A stretch of DNA of 34,855 nucleotides from Caldifarciminota bacterium (lineage in GTDB: Bacteria > Hydrothermota > UBA3073). Position 1 is the stretch's first letter, and every line of letters starts with the position of its first letter. This document shows positions 8,790 to 16,455 of this stretch, one piece after another. Under the pieces are notes generated by a model. The model searched no databases, was not told where the DNA came from, and saw only the letters and a list, made by a program, of their open reading frames with translations. The stretch spans positions 1 to 34,855 of the forward strand of contig JAGMCL010000052.1 in the NCBI GenBank assembly GCA_023129165.1, given 5' to 3'. Both the position numbers and the translations under genes were made by a program.

Positions 8790-10056
8790 GATATCTCCTT
8801 ATAATTTCTTCTATCTCTTTATCTGCCTGTTCCAGGGCTTTATTGGGTGCCATTTTTCCTGATATTGCAGCATTTACATATCTCTGCAACACCTCAGAAA
8901 CAAGAGTATAGTACGGGAAGTTTGGTCTTGCTACAGCATGAGATGATGCCTTTTTCACTACCTCCATATAAGGCATCTTCTTTTTTACATCAGGGTCGTC
9001 ATAAATGTCTCTCCTCGATGGATTCCAGCCCAAACTTAAACAAAGCTTCTTCTGAATTTCATAAGATAGTATAAATTTCATGAGTTCCCAAGCCTCACTT
9101 TTGCAGTCAGAATACTTTGATATCCCAATGTGCCAACCACCAAGAGCAGCGGCATTTTCTCCACCCTTAAACCGCGGAAGCAACGTAATTCCTACCTTTT
9201 CTTTTATTGGTGAATTTTCACTTCTATGAAGCTTCCATGCATATGGCCAGTTTCTTTCAAAAAGAGCATTCCCACCTTCAAAAAACGCTCTCACCTCCTC
9301 TTCTCTCATTTCTGTGAATGTATTTGGAGGTGAAATTTTATATTTGTGTATTAAATCTCTCATAAATTGAAGAGACTGGATATTTTCCTTAGAGTCGACT
9401 GTAATATTTCCACAACTATCCATTATGTCTCCCCCATTGGAAGCGATAAATTCAATAAAGTTGCATATAAGACCCTCGTATTGTGCTCCTTGCCAGACAA
9501 ATCCAAAGAAACTGGGATTATTTTTCCTTTCCTCATCCTGAATCTTACTCGCATATTGTTGAATATCTTGCCAAGTTTCGGGTATTGAACAGTCATATTT
9601 TTTAAGAAGGTCTTTTCTAAAATATAGGAGCCCACAATCTATATAGACAGGCAAAGATATAACCTCTCCTTTATATACATCTACCCCGCAAACAACTGTT
9701 TCAAAAAATTGTTTTATATCAAAACTATCACTTTCGATGTTGTTATTCAAAGGCAAAAGCCAATTAGAAGCAGCAAATTGTGCAACCCAAGCAACATCCA
9801 TTAGAAAGATGTCCGGATCCTTTTCACCTGCCTTTAATGGTATTACCAAACTCTGTCTTCTCAAGTCTGTATCAGTAGGTTGTCTTAATAATTTGACTGT
9901 CCTATGGGTCTTTCTTTCAAACTCTCTTATGATTTCTTCCCAATAATCTATTTCGTTTGGAGCTCCTCCAACTGCAAATGTTAGAAAATGTTCGTTCTTA
10001 GTACAGCCTGTAAAAAAAACAAATGAAATGATAACTAATAAAAATAATCTCTTCAT
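8782..10056 (-). CDS. Sugar-binding lipoprotein of ABC transporter (trehalose/maltose type)
   Basis: Extracytoplasmic binding protein that delivers sugar to the MalFG-like permease. The signal is MKRLFLLVIISFVFFTG followed by the lipobox Cys18. The 424-residue chain is a cluster-B fold: VGGAPNEIDYWEEIIREFE after the signal, DIFLMDVAWVAQFA in the first lobe, GGWHIGISKYS and the EAWELMKFILS helix in the second, ARPNFPYYTLVSEVLQ near the end. Family and operon point to trehalose, maltose or short maltodextrins, but the ligand cannot be read from sequence. It overlaps the otsAB stop by four bases. Confidence 0.92.
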   Translation of the reverse strand: MKRLFLLVIISFVFFTGCTKNEHFLTFAVGGAPNEIDYWEEIIREFERKTHRTVKLLRQPTDTDLRRQSLVIPLKAGEKDPDIFLMDVAWVAQFAASNWLLPLNNNIESDSFDIKQFFETVVCGVDVYKGEVISLPVYIDCGLLYFRKDLLKKYDCSIPETWQDIQQYASKIQDEERKNNPSFFGFVWQGAQYEGLICNFIEFIASNGGDIMDSCGNITVDSKENIQSLQFMRDLIHKYKISPPNTFTEMREEEVRAFFEGGNALFERNWPYAWKLHRSENSPIKEKVGITLLPRFKGGENAAALGGWHIGISKYSDCKSEAWELMKFILSYEIQKKLCLSLGWNPSRRDIYDDPDVKKKMPYMEVVKKASSHAVARPNFPYYTLVSEVLQRYVNAAISGKMAPNKALEQADKEIEEIIRRYHE

Positions 10057-12263
10057 TGTGCAGCTCCAATTTTTTTTATTAATTTCCTTACCTTCAAATA
10101 TGAACCAAGGTTGAATTTTGCTTTTGAAACACCATAGCCCACTTTAATTGAATAAGCATGTTCAGGTAATATATCAAATATATCCTCATCAGTCAAATCG
10201 TCACCTATCGAAAGTATGAAGTCCCATCTTAATTTTGACAACCAGTATAAGGCTGGTCGAGCTTTATTTACTCCAACATTCTTGATTTCAATAACCTTAT
10301 TTCCTTCCATAACACAAATATCTAAATTAGTAATTAAATGTTCAAGGTCATCTCTTAACTCACCAACTCTAATTGAAGTCAACTCAGGATCTGCTTTCCT
10401 ATAGTGCCAGACTAAAGAATATTCTTTTTCTTCAAGAAAAGAACCTGGAGTTCTATCCACATATAACTCAAGAACAGACCTTATTTCCTCCTTCCAATTA
10501 TTCCTCAAAGGTTCTATCATATTCCACTTACTATCTTCTTTTATCCAGACTCCGTGTTCAGCACTCAATGATATATTCAGGTTTCCAAACCATTTATCTA
10601 ACGTTTTTCTGTCTCTTCCACTTATTATAACAACCTTATTTCGTCTATCTTCTGTAAGCGTCTTGAGAAGACATAAAATCTCTTTATCGGGTTCTGCTTT
10701 TTCAGGTCTTGTAAAAAAAGGAATTAGTGTTCCATCATAATCTAATAATAACAACCTCTTAGTACTCCTTCTGTAATCTACAATTATATCTTCTTCAATC
10801 TTCTTACTTAAATGTCTCGAGAAGAGATTCTGTTGAAGTTTCTTTGTCTTATATAATCCATCTATAAAATCATTAGCCCATTGGGTTACATTATATCGCT
10901 TTAACCTCTTTTGCATAGTCTTATTACACGTAACCTGTTCAATCTCCGACATCTTCAATGCTTCAAACAATGCCTGAGAGACCTCCTGCTTATCGTTTGG
11001 ATTCACAACAAGTGCCTCACAGAGTTCTTTGACTGAACCAGCCATTTCACTAAGGATTAGAACACCTCTACCATTGGTTTTGCTGGCAATATATTCCTTG
11101 GCAATTAGATTCATTCCATCCCGCAAAGGGGTTACCAGTGCAACATCAGCAAGGTTATAAAGAGATGCCAAACTGCTATAAGACAAAAAGCGATACAGAT
11201 ACCAGATAGGAAGCCAACCAAACGTCCCATGTTTGCCATTTATTCTACCAACCATTTCATCTACCTCTTTTTTTAGTTGTATATAGGTTTCCACACCCGT
11301 TCGAGACGGTACTGCAACCATTATTAGGGTAACCTTATTCTTGTATTCCGGATACGTATCAAGAAAATGATCAAATGCCTTAAGACGCTGGGGTAAACCT
11401 TTGGTGTAATCGAGCCTATCGACAGAGAGGATTATTTTTTGATCTTTCACTCTTTTACGCATTCTGTCCGTTTCTTTTTTTACAGCTTCATTATTTGCTG
11501 AATCAGCAAATCGCATATAATCTATTCCCATTGGAAAGGCATCAACTTTTACAATTCTATTACCAACAGTTATCGTATTTAGAACATACTCATAACCTAA
11601 GAGGCGTCGTACACTACTTAGAAAATGCCTTACATAGTCGTAGATATGAAATCCAATTAGATCTGCGCCTAATATGCCCTTTAATACCTCTTTTCTCCAA
11701 GGAATAAGACGAAATATTTCGAATGAAGGGAATGGAATATGAAGGAAAAAACCAATTTTGGCATTCGGTAATTTTTCTCTTAAACACATTGGCAAATACA
11801 TAAGATGGTAATCATGAATCCAAATAATATCGTCGGGTTTTGCAATTTTTACAATCTCATCACAAAATAATTTGTTCACCTCCTTATAGGATGACCAAAA
11901 ATCCTTATTATATACTGTATAATGGGTAAAGTAGTGGAAGAGCGGCCAAATAGTTCGATTGGAAAAACCATGATAGTACATTCTAATGTCTTTTCTGGAT
12001 AAAAAAATCGGGTGACTATCCCAATCAGTTATCAATTCCCTCCTAACACTATTTTTTTCTTCTCCGCTAATCTTTTCTGAAGATACCCCACACCATCCTA
12101 TCCACATGCTATTATACGATTGATAAAATGCACCTAAACCGGTAGCCAATCCGCCCACACTACGACGTAAACGTAAATTACCTTTCCTGCGTTCAATTGT
12201 TATAGGCAAACGGTTCGACACTATTAATAACCTATGTCTACTCCCCTCATCTTCTTTTATCAT
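10053..12263 (-). CDS. otsAB: Bifunctional trehalose-6-phosphate synthase/phosphatase
   Basis: Makes trehalose 6-phosphate from NDP-glucose and glucose 6-phosphate, then removes the phosphate. The first domain, GT20 (about 10-480), has IVSNRLPI (14-21), SVGGLATGL, IHDYHLMYLP, GFFLHIPFPS, DRLDYTKGLPQR (Arg283, Lys288) and RDGMNLIAKEY (Glu390). The second, a HAD phosphatase (about 500-736), has LLLLDYDGTL (Asp508, Asp510), VIISGRD and GDDLTDEDIF (688-689 acidic pair). Length 736 is normal for bacterial fusions. Start at 12263 has GGGGGA upstream. First gene of the run; it would be the first translated in the trehalose operon. Confidence 0.95.
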   Translation of the reverse strand: MIKEDEGSRHRLLIVSNRLPITIERRKGNLRLRRSVGGLATGLGAFYQSYNSMWIGWCGVSSEKISGEEKNSVRRELITDWDSHPIFLSRKDIRMYYHGFSNRTIWPLFHYFTHYTVYNKDFWSSYKEVNKLFCDEIVKIAKPDDIIWIHDYHLMYLPMCLREKLPNAKIGFFLHIPFPSFEIFRLIPWRKEVLKGILGADLIGFHIYDYVRHFLSSVRRLLGYEYVLNTITVGNRIVKVDAFPMGIDYMRFADSANNEAVKKETDRMRKRVKDQKIILSVDRLDYTKGLPQRLKAFDHFLDTYPEYKNKVTLIMVAVPSRTGVETYIQLKKEVDEMVGRINGKHGTFGWLPIWYLYRFLSYSSLASLYNLADVALVTPLRDGMNLIAKEYIASKTNGRGVLILSEMAGSVKELCEALVVNPNDKQEVSQALFEALKMSEIEQVTCNKTMQKRLKRYNVTQWANDFIDGLYKTKKLQQNLFSRHLSKKIEEDIIVDYRRSTKRLLLLDYDGTLIPFFTRPEKAEPDKEILCLLKTLTEDRRNKVVIISGRDRKTLDKWFGNLNISLSAEHGVWIKEDSKWNMIEPLRNNWKEEIRSVLELYVDRTPGSFLEEKEYSLVWHYRKADPELTSIRVGELRDDLEHLITNLDICVMEGNKVIEIKNVGVNKARPALYWLSKLRWDFILSIGDDLTDEDIFDILPEHAYSIKVGYGVSKAKFNLGSYLKVRKLIKKIGAAQ

Positions 12264-12324
12264 ATTCCCCCAATATTATTTATTTTGTAATATGCTCTAT
12301 GTCTTACAACTCTCTTCCCTCTTC

Positions 12325-12343
12325 GCCCCGCCAAAGGCGGGGC
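12325..12343. repeat. GCCCCGCC palindrome, copy 2
   Basis: GCCCCGCC, AAA, GGCGGGGC, an 8-bp perfect stem. It is followed by GCTCCCACCATTTAACATT, close to the sequence that follows copy 3 at 31364-31382. It lies between sppA and otsAB, both on the minus strand. Confidence 0.75.
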
Positions 12344-12366
12344 TCCCACCATTTAACATTTTCCCC

Positions 12367-14586
12367 TTATCTCTCCTTCACCTCGAGGATGTAAGGCATC
12401 ATATATAGATACTCAGAGGAAAGGAGCGAACTAATTGACGATAAATAATTGTCTAAATCAAATGGGGAACCCATCATGTCAAAACCAAATCCTGTCTTCG
12501 GTTTGGGATATATATCGACATCTCTATCTTTAATATTTGCCATTCTCTGTGCCTCATCCAGTGCATCGAGCAAGCCTCCTATTTCATCTATAAGCCCTAA
12601 CTCCTTTGCCTTAATTCCACTCCATATCCTTCCCTCTCCAATGGAGTGTATATATTCTTTTGAAGTATCCCTCTCTGATGCAACAAGATTGATAAACCTA
12701 TCATAATACCATTCAACAGATTTTTTGATTCTCTCACGTTCATATTCATCCCACTTATGTATCTCAGACATTATATCTGCATGCTTACCCAATTTTAATA
12801 TATCCCATGATATTCCAATTTTATCATAGAGCTCCTTAAAAATAAAGCTTATCCAGAAAACACCTATTGAGCCGGTAAGTGATGTATTGTCTGCAAAAAT
12901 TTTATCCCCATATAGGGATATTATATATCCGCCTGAACCTGCAACACCTCCCATTGAGATTATAACAGGTTTATCCTTACTTATATCCCTTACGACATTT
13001 GTAATTAGTTCTGATGCTAACGCATCTCCCCCTCCAGAGTTTACCCTAAAGACTACCGCCTTTATATCTTCATCATCCCTTATACCCTCAAGCGTTTTTA
13101 CCATATCATCTGAGCCCATATAACCCTGTGATGATTTACCCTGAATTATATATCCATCCGCAATAACAAGCGCTATCTTCTCTTTATCTGTTCTCCATTC
13201 TCTCTTTACTGTTTTTACCTTCACGAATTTCCTTACTTCAGTATTTAATAAAGAATCTAAATCCTTCTCTTCCAGTGCAGCATCTATCAATCCAGCTTCT
13301 ACTGCCTCATCGCTATTAAAGAAAATACCTTCATCAATGAGTTTTTGCAGGCTATCTGTTGACATACTCCTTGCCTCAGCGATAATCTCAATTGTAGGAT
13401 AATAAACATCTTCAAGATACTCGATATACTGAAGGCTGTCTTCCTCTGACATATCCTCTCTTTCAAATGTCTCTGGAGCAGATTTAAATCTACCTATTCC
13501 TTCAACCTGAGCCTCTACACCTATTTTTTCCATTGTACCCTTAAAATATATCCTCCTGATATGTATCCCGGGAATCACAACATCTCCAATTGGATGAAGG
13601 AATATCGAATCTGCCACAGATGAGAGGTAGAGAGAGCCCAGACCATAAAATAGCGAGTATATATATATTTTCTTACCACTTGCCTTAAATCGACTCAGTT
13701 CATTCCTTATCTCCTCCCATTTGCTCATATGCATCAAAGAACCTTTTAATTCCAAAACCAGACCTTTACAGGCATCATCCTCTGAAAGTTCCTTTATCTG
13801 AGATAACAACCTATAAAAGGGCGCATCAATCTTCTCAAACAAAAATTGACTTCTTTTAAGCTCAGGATAAGAACCTTCTATCTTTAGCTCTGCAAGGCAA
13901 GGTTTGGGTTTTATGAAGGTTGGATATTTCTCGTTTGATAGGACTAAACCTGCATTATAAGTTTCGTTATCATCATTTTTACCATATCTGCCACCTAAAC
14001 CGATATTACCAAAAGAGACGGAAATACCTGCATTCCATACATCCTCATTACCATAACCCTCTATGAAAATTCCATTCACAGGTTCTACCTTCAATCCCAC
14101 TAAATAATCCGAAGACTCATCCTCAACATTGTAGTTATAATCAAAACTTAGTGTTATTCTATCAGTACCTGGTCTAATGGCAATACCAGACTTGAGTAAA
14201 AAATCATCTCCTATCTTATCACCCACCAATCCGAGTGAAAGAAATCTGTGGGGTCTTACCGTTGTTCCGATAAGGTAGCCCTTTGTATCACCAAATTTGT
14301 ATCCATAACCCATATGTAACCAATCACATATTCGAGCTCCACTTGAAAGCACATAACTTGTTTGTTCACCCCTTATAACTGTTCCAAAACCCAGATTACC
14401 AAGCGAAAGACCAATAGTATGAGAAGTATCTACATCACTAAAACTTCCAAGATAAGATAATTCAAGCCCTGGAGATACTGCAATCCCTGACGGATTTACA
14501 AACGACGAAAACGACCTCTGAGTTGTTGATACACTTACATCAGCAAATAGTGTAATCACAACAGACATCAGGATGTTAGCAAACAT
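12367..14586 (-). CDS. sppA: Exported SppA protease with an N-terminal beta-strand domain
   Basis: SppA cleaves leftover signal peptides with a Ser/Lys dyad. The 739-residue protein has a short signal peptide (1-20), then about 200 residues of alternating strands rich in glycine and aromatics (for example LELSYLGSFS, LSLGNLGFGTVI, LGLVGDKIGDDFLLKSGIA), like a barrel or OM-associated domain. Tandem SppA domains follow: the lysine in GRFKSAPETF (Lys368) and the nucleophile in GGVAGSGGYIIS (Ser551) are spaced as in the long SppA form. GAGGAGGG lies just upstream of the ATG. Unlike E. coli SppA there is no N-terminal membrane anchor apart from the signal. The beta-domain fusion is the unusual part. 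Confidence 0.9.
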   Translation of the reverse strand: MFANILMSVVITLFADVSVSTTQRSFSSFVNPSGIAVSPGLELSYLGSFSDVDTSHTIGLSLGNLGFGTVIRGEQTSYVLSSGARICDWLHMGYGYKFGDTKGYLIGTTVRPHRFLSLGLVGDKIGDDFLLKSGIAIRPGTDRITLSFDYNYNVEDESSDYLVGLKVEPVNGIFIEGYGNEDVWNAGISVSFGNIGLGGRYGKNDDNETYNAGLVLSNEKYPTFIKPKPCLAELKIEGSYPELKRSQFLFEKIDAPFYRLLSQIKELSEDDACKGLVLELKGSLMHMSKWEEIRNELSRFKASGKKIYIYSLFYGLGSLYLSSVADSIFLHPIGDVVIPGIHIRRIYFKGTMEKIGVEAQVEGIGRFKSAPETFEREDMSEEDSLQYIEYLEDVYYPTIEIIAEARSMSTDSLQKLIDEGIFFNSDEAVEAGLIDAALEEKDLDSLLNTEVRKFVKVKTVKREWRTDKEKIALVIADGYIIQGKSSQGYMGSDDMVKTLEGIRDDEDIKAVVFRVNSGGGDALASELITNVVRDISKDKPVIISMGGVAGSGGYIISLYGDKIFADNTSLTGSIGVFWISFIFKELYDKIGISWDILKLGKHADIMSEIHKWDEYERERIKKSVEWYYDRFINLVASERDTSKEYIHSIGEGRIWSGIKAKELGLIDEIGGLLDALDEAQRMANIKDRDVDIYPKPKTGFGFDMMGSPFDLDNYLSSISSLLSSEYLYMMPYILEVKER

Positions 14587-14642
14587 ATGCCCTCCTCTGA
14601 TTTATATAGTATTGTAAAAAATCTCTTATGGATTTTCTCTTA

Positions 14643-14660
14643 ATTCGTTAGCTAACGAAT
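14643..14660. promoter_or_regulatory. 18-bp perfect palindrome upstream of sppA
   Basis: ATTCGTTAGCTAACGAAT, fully symmetric, 57 bases upstream of the sppA start. The TTAGCTAA core looks like operators of MarR/SlyA-type regulators, but no such gene is nearby. The functional assignment is inference. Confidence 0.45.
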
Positions 14661-14715
14661 AATCCACTGCTTCTTATATGGTTATCAATTTTTGACTTGC
14701 CTCCTCCTGATTCTT

Positions 14716-14794
14716 GTAGGGGTCGGATTCCTGCCCGACGGCAGACGGGTATCCGACCTGTTTTTTTTATGGGTTCGATAAATCGAACCCCTAC
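14716..14794. repeat. Double-hairpin GTAG element (REPIN-like), second copy
   Basis: Outer stem GTAGGGG (14716-14722) with CCCCTAC (14788-14794). Inner hairpins are GGTCGGAT/ATCCGACC (14721-14758, with CTGCC/GGCAG inside) and GGGTTCGAT/ATCGAACCC (14771-14790). An eight-T run separates them. Same plan as 3575-3630 but with unrelated stem sequences. Confidence 0.7.
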
Positions 14795-14973
14795 ATTTTC
14801 ACTTTCTTATTCTTTTCTATACGGATCCTTCGGACATATTATTTTTGACAGTACCTTTTATATGTATTATTAAATCATTAAATGCATTGTTTATTATAAC
14901 CTTAAATTCCCCAAAAGTCAAGTGAAAATGATGACCAATAGTTCGTAATTAAAGTTGCTTTGTATAAAAATTC

Positions 14974-15002
14974 TTGCAAAATTAAAAAATTTATGGTATA
15001 AT
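14974..15002 (+). promoter_or_regulatory. Strong sigma-70 promoter (distal, 300 bp before the ORF6N gene)
   Basis: TTGCAA at 14974-14979, 17-base spacer, TATAAT at 14997-15002. The spacer ends TTATGG, close to the ends of the promoters at 15758 and 16389. Start near 15009. It may drive a small RNA rather than the ORF6N gene, which has its own promoter. Confidence 0.7.
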
Positions 15003-15012
15003 ACTATATAAT

Positions 15013-15133
15013 CGTAGATTATCTTTATCGATATATATGGCATAGTATTTTAAATAAACTGTTATCTACGTATTGAGTCACCAACCATAGATAATGAAAT
15101 TTGGTTCTTCTCTAATTTAGTTTATAAAATACT
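15013..15133 (+). ncRNA. Possible structured RNA or attenuator leader
   Basis: Just downstream of the promoter, AGTATTTTAAATAAACT (15044-15060) can pair with AGTTTATAAAATACT (15119-15133), leaving a two-base bulge. Within it TTATCTA (15062-15068) pairs with TAGATAA (15088-15094). An alternative stem, CGTAGAT (15013-15019) with ATCTACG (15064-15070), uses the same bases, so the two stems exclude each other. No known riboswitch family is recognised. Confidence 0.35.
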
Positions 15134-15206
15134 GCCAGTCGACAAATAAATAAGGTCAATTTACCTTGAATACCTACTTGTTGTTTATTTCCGCGCATAA
15201 CCATTT

Positions 15207-15233
15207 GTAGGCACAGATTCAATCTGTGCTTAC
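15207..15233. repeat. GTAG hairpin
   Basis: GTAGGCACAGATT, one-base loop, AATCTGTGCTTAC: a 13-bp stem with one mismatch. It lies between the two promoters ahead of the ORF6N gene. No T-run follows. Confidence 0.65.
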
Positions 15234-15262
15234 TTACAAAAATTGAAAAGACGTGATATAAT
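15234..15262 (+). promoter_or_regulatory. Proximal promoter of the ORF6N gene
   Basis: TTACAA at 15234-15239, 17-base spacer, TATAAT at 15257-15262. Transcription would start near 15269, about 32 bases before the ATG at 15301. Confidence 0.6.
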
Positions 15263-15300
15263 TATGAGAGAAATAAGCAAAGAATTTAGGAAACTAAAAT

Positions 15301-15753
15301 ATGAAAGATTCAGTTATAGATAACCAGACAATTGTTCCGATAGAGATAATTGAAAAACGGATCTATCTATTCCGTGGGAAAAAAGTTATGATTGATTCAC
15401 ATTTAGCCGAACTCTATGGTGTTCAAACAAAAGTTCTTGTCCAAGCTGTTAAGCGAAATATAGACCGATTCCCTAAAGATTTTATGTTCCAGCTTACCAA
15501 AGATGAATTTGACGCTTTGAGGTCACAAATTGTGACCTCAAACGAGGGACGTGGTGGTAGACGCTATCCTCCTTACGCCTTTACCGAACAGGGCGTTGCA
15601 ATGCTTTCTAGCGTTTTACACAGCAAACGCGCCATTCGGGTCAACTTATGGCACCACCCGAAAAGCCCCACCGGAAAATTGGATTTCATAAAGAGAATGA
15701 AAGATGATGGTCTGGTTGTTCTTTTTAGGTGTTCGGCTCTTTCTCTCCTATAA
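15301..15753 (+). pseudogene. ORF6N-domain (KilA-N class) protein, internally deleted
   Basis: The first ~115 residues are a standard ORF6N DNA-binding domain: [71 protein letters not shown]. These phage- and RM-associated proteins normally go on with a coiled coil and end near MAPPEKP-K/H-RKIGFH. Here the frame after RAIRVN is nonsense, but the +1 frame from ATG at 15648 reads [19 protein letters not shown] and stops at 15707. A middle piece was therefore lost with a frameshift, probably between short GTCAAC-like repeats. The N-terminal domain may still be made as a 150-residue protein. Start 15301 is supported by the proximal promoter; the Shine-Dalgarno is weak. Confidence 0.75.
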
Positions 15754-15757
15754 AACC

Positions 15758-15786
15758 TTGCAAAAGTAGAAAAATTGTAGTATAAT
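15758..15786 (+). promoter_or_regulatory. Strong sigma-70 promoter after the ORF6N gene
   Basis: TTGCAA at 15758-15763, 17-base spacer, TATAAT at 15781-15786. It now reads into the decayed winged-helix fragment and possibly on to hsdR. Confidence 0.65.
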
Positions 15787-15872
15787 GAGAGTTAGTTTAG
15801 GTTTTTCCGTTCTGTTTCGTGTCGAAAAGCAGAATAAGAGATGGAAATTGTTCTGTTTGATTAAATGACTGA

Positions 15873-16130
15873 CAGATAAAAGCAGTGATGTATGTAAAAG
15901 AAAAAGGATGGATTACGAATAAGGAATATAGAGAAATGTTCGCAACGACAGACAGAACTGCTCTTAGGGATTTAATCGTTATTTGTGAAAAAGGCATTTT
16001 TCAAAAGGTAGGTAAGACTGGAAGAAAGACTGAATATATCATATCCCGACAGAAACCCGACAAACCCGACAATTGCCTCATAAACGCCTCAGAAACGACC
16101 CAAAGGTGTCAAAAGGGATCAAAGGGGTAA
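15873..16130 (+). pseudogene. C-terminal winged-helix fragment of an AlbA_2/GHKL-type ATPase
   Basis: Reads QIKAVMYVKEKGWITNKEYR, then EMFATTDRTALRDLI and FQKVGKTGRKTEYII, the typical last domain of divergent AAA_4/HATPase_c_4 proteins. It aligns with the end of the intact gene at 19707-21182 (RQIEAL..TNIKYRELF..FVRDMRLLSK). An in-frame TGA at 15870 and a disturbed LTDRQ motif just before it show that the upstream part is lost. A low-complexity tail (KPDKPDN, then Lys/Arg/Gly-rich) follows. A short product from GTG 15885 or ATG 15888 is possible but no ribosome site is seen. Confidence 0.65.
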
Positions 16131-16216
16131 TAAAGGGGCGCCAAAGGGGCAGGAGCCACATGAACCTAAAACGACCTGAACGAACCAAAAATGAGCCAAA
16201 AAATACCTGAAACTTT

Positions 16217-16361
16217 ATGTCCCTAAAAATAAAAAATGTCCCTAAAAATGTCCGAAATCAGTAATCACTGGACAAAACTTATACGGGGCTGGCGATGGGT
16301 GAGTCTACTGCTTATTCTTACTCCCTACTACTTACTATTGACTTCTCACTGCCCTTCTTAA
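16217..16361 (+). pseudogene. Broken 5' end of an hsdS gene with its leader
   Basis: Bases 16217-16298 match the leader and start of the intact hsdS at 21309-21391: both read ATGTCCCTAAAAA, then a second ATGTCC unit, then ATGTCCGAAATCAGTAATCA. Translation from 16248 gives MSEISNHWTKLIRGWRW, against MSEISNHQTELPGGWRW in the intact gene. After GWRW the frame is unrelated and stops at 16361. It is a remnant of a second specificity gene. Confidence 0.75.
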
Positions 16362-16388
16362 GGTAATTTGTTTATTGCCAAAAAAAAC

Positions 16389-16417
16389 TTGCAGAAATAA
16401 GAAAGTTGTGGTATAAT
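16389..16417 (+). promoter_or_regulatory. hsdR promoter
   Basis: TTGCAG at 16389-16394, 17-base spacer ending TTGTGG, TATAAT at 16412-16417. Start expected near 16424, about 32 bases before the hsdR ATG. The likely driver of hsdR and the coupled radC-like gene. Confidence 0.7.
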
Positions 16418-16455
16418 GTATAAATTACTCCTAATAAATGATATAATTATCTAAT

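Larger units (their letters stand above)
14587..15300. other. Long intergenic region with palindrome, double hairpin and two promoters
   Basis: 714 bases without a gene. Going right it holds an 18-bp palindrome, a REPIN-like double hairpin, a bare AT-rich stretch (about 14800-14970), a strong promoter, possible RNA structure, a GTAG hairpin and a second promoter directly before the ORF6N gene. Each is listed separately. Confidence 0.7.
16131..16455. other. Region between the ATPase fragment and hsdR
   Basis: Contains G-rich tandem-like sequence up to about 16160, the duplicated hsdS leader with a broken hsdS start, and the hsdR promoter. No intact gene. Confidence 0.7.
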
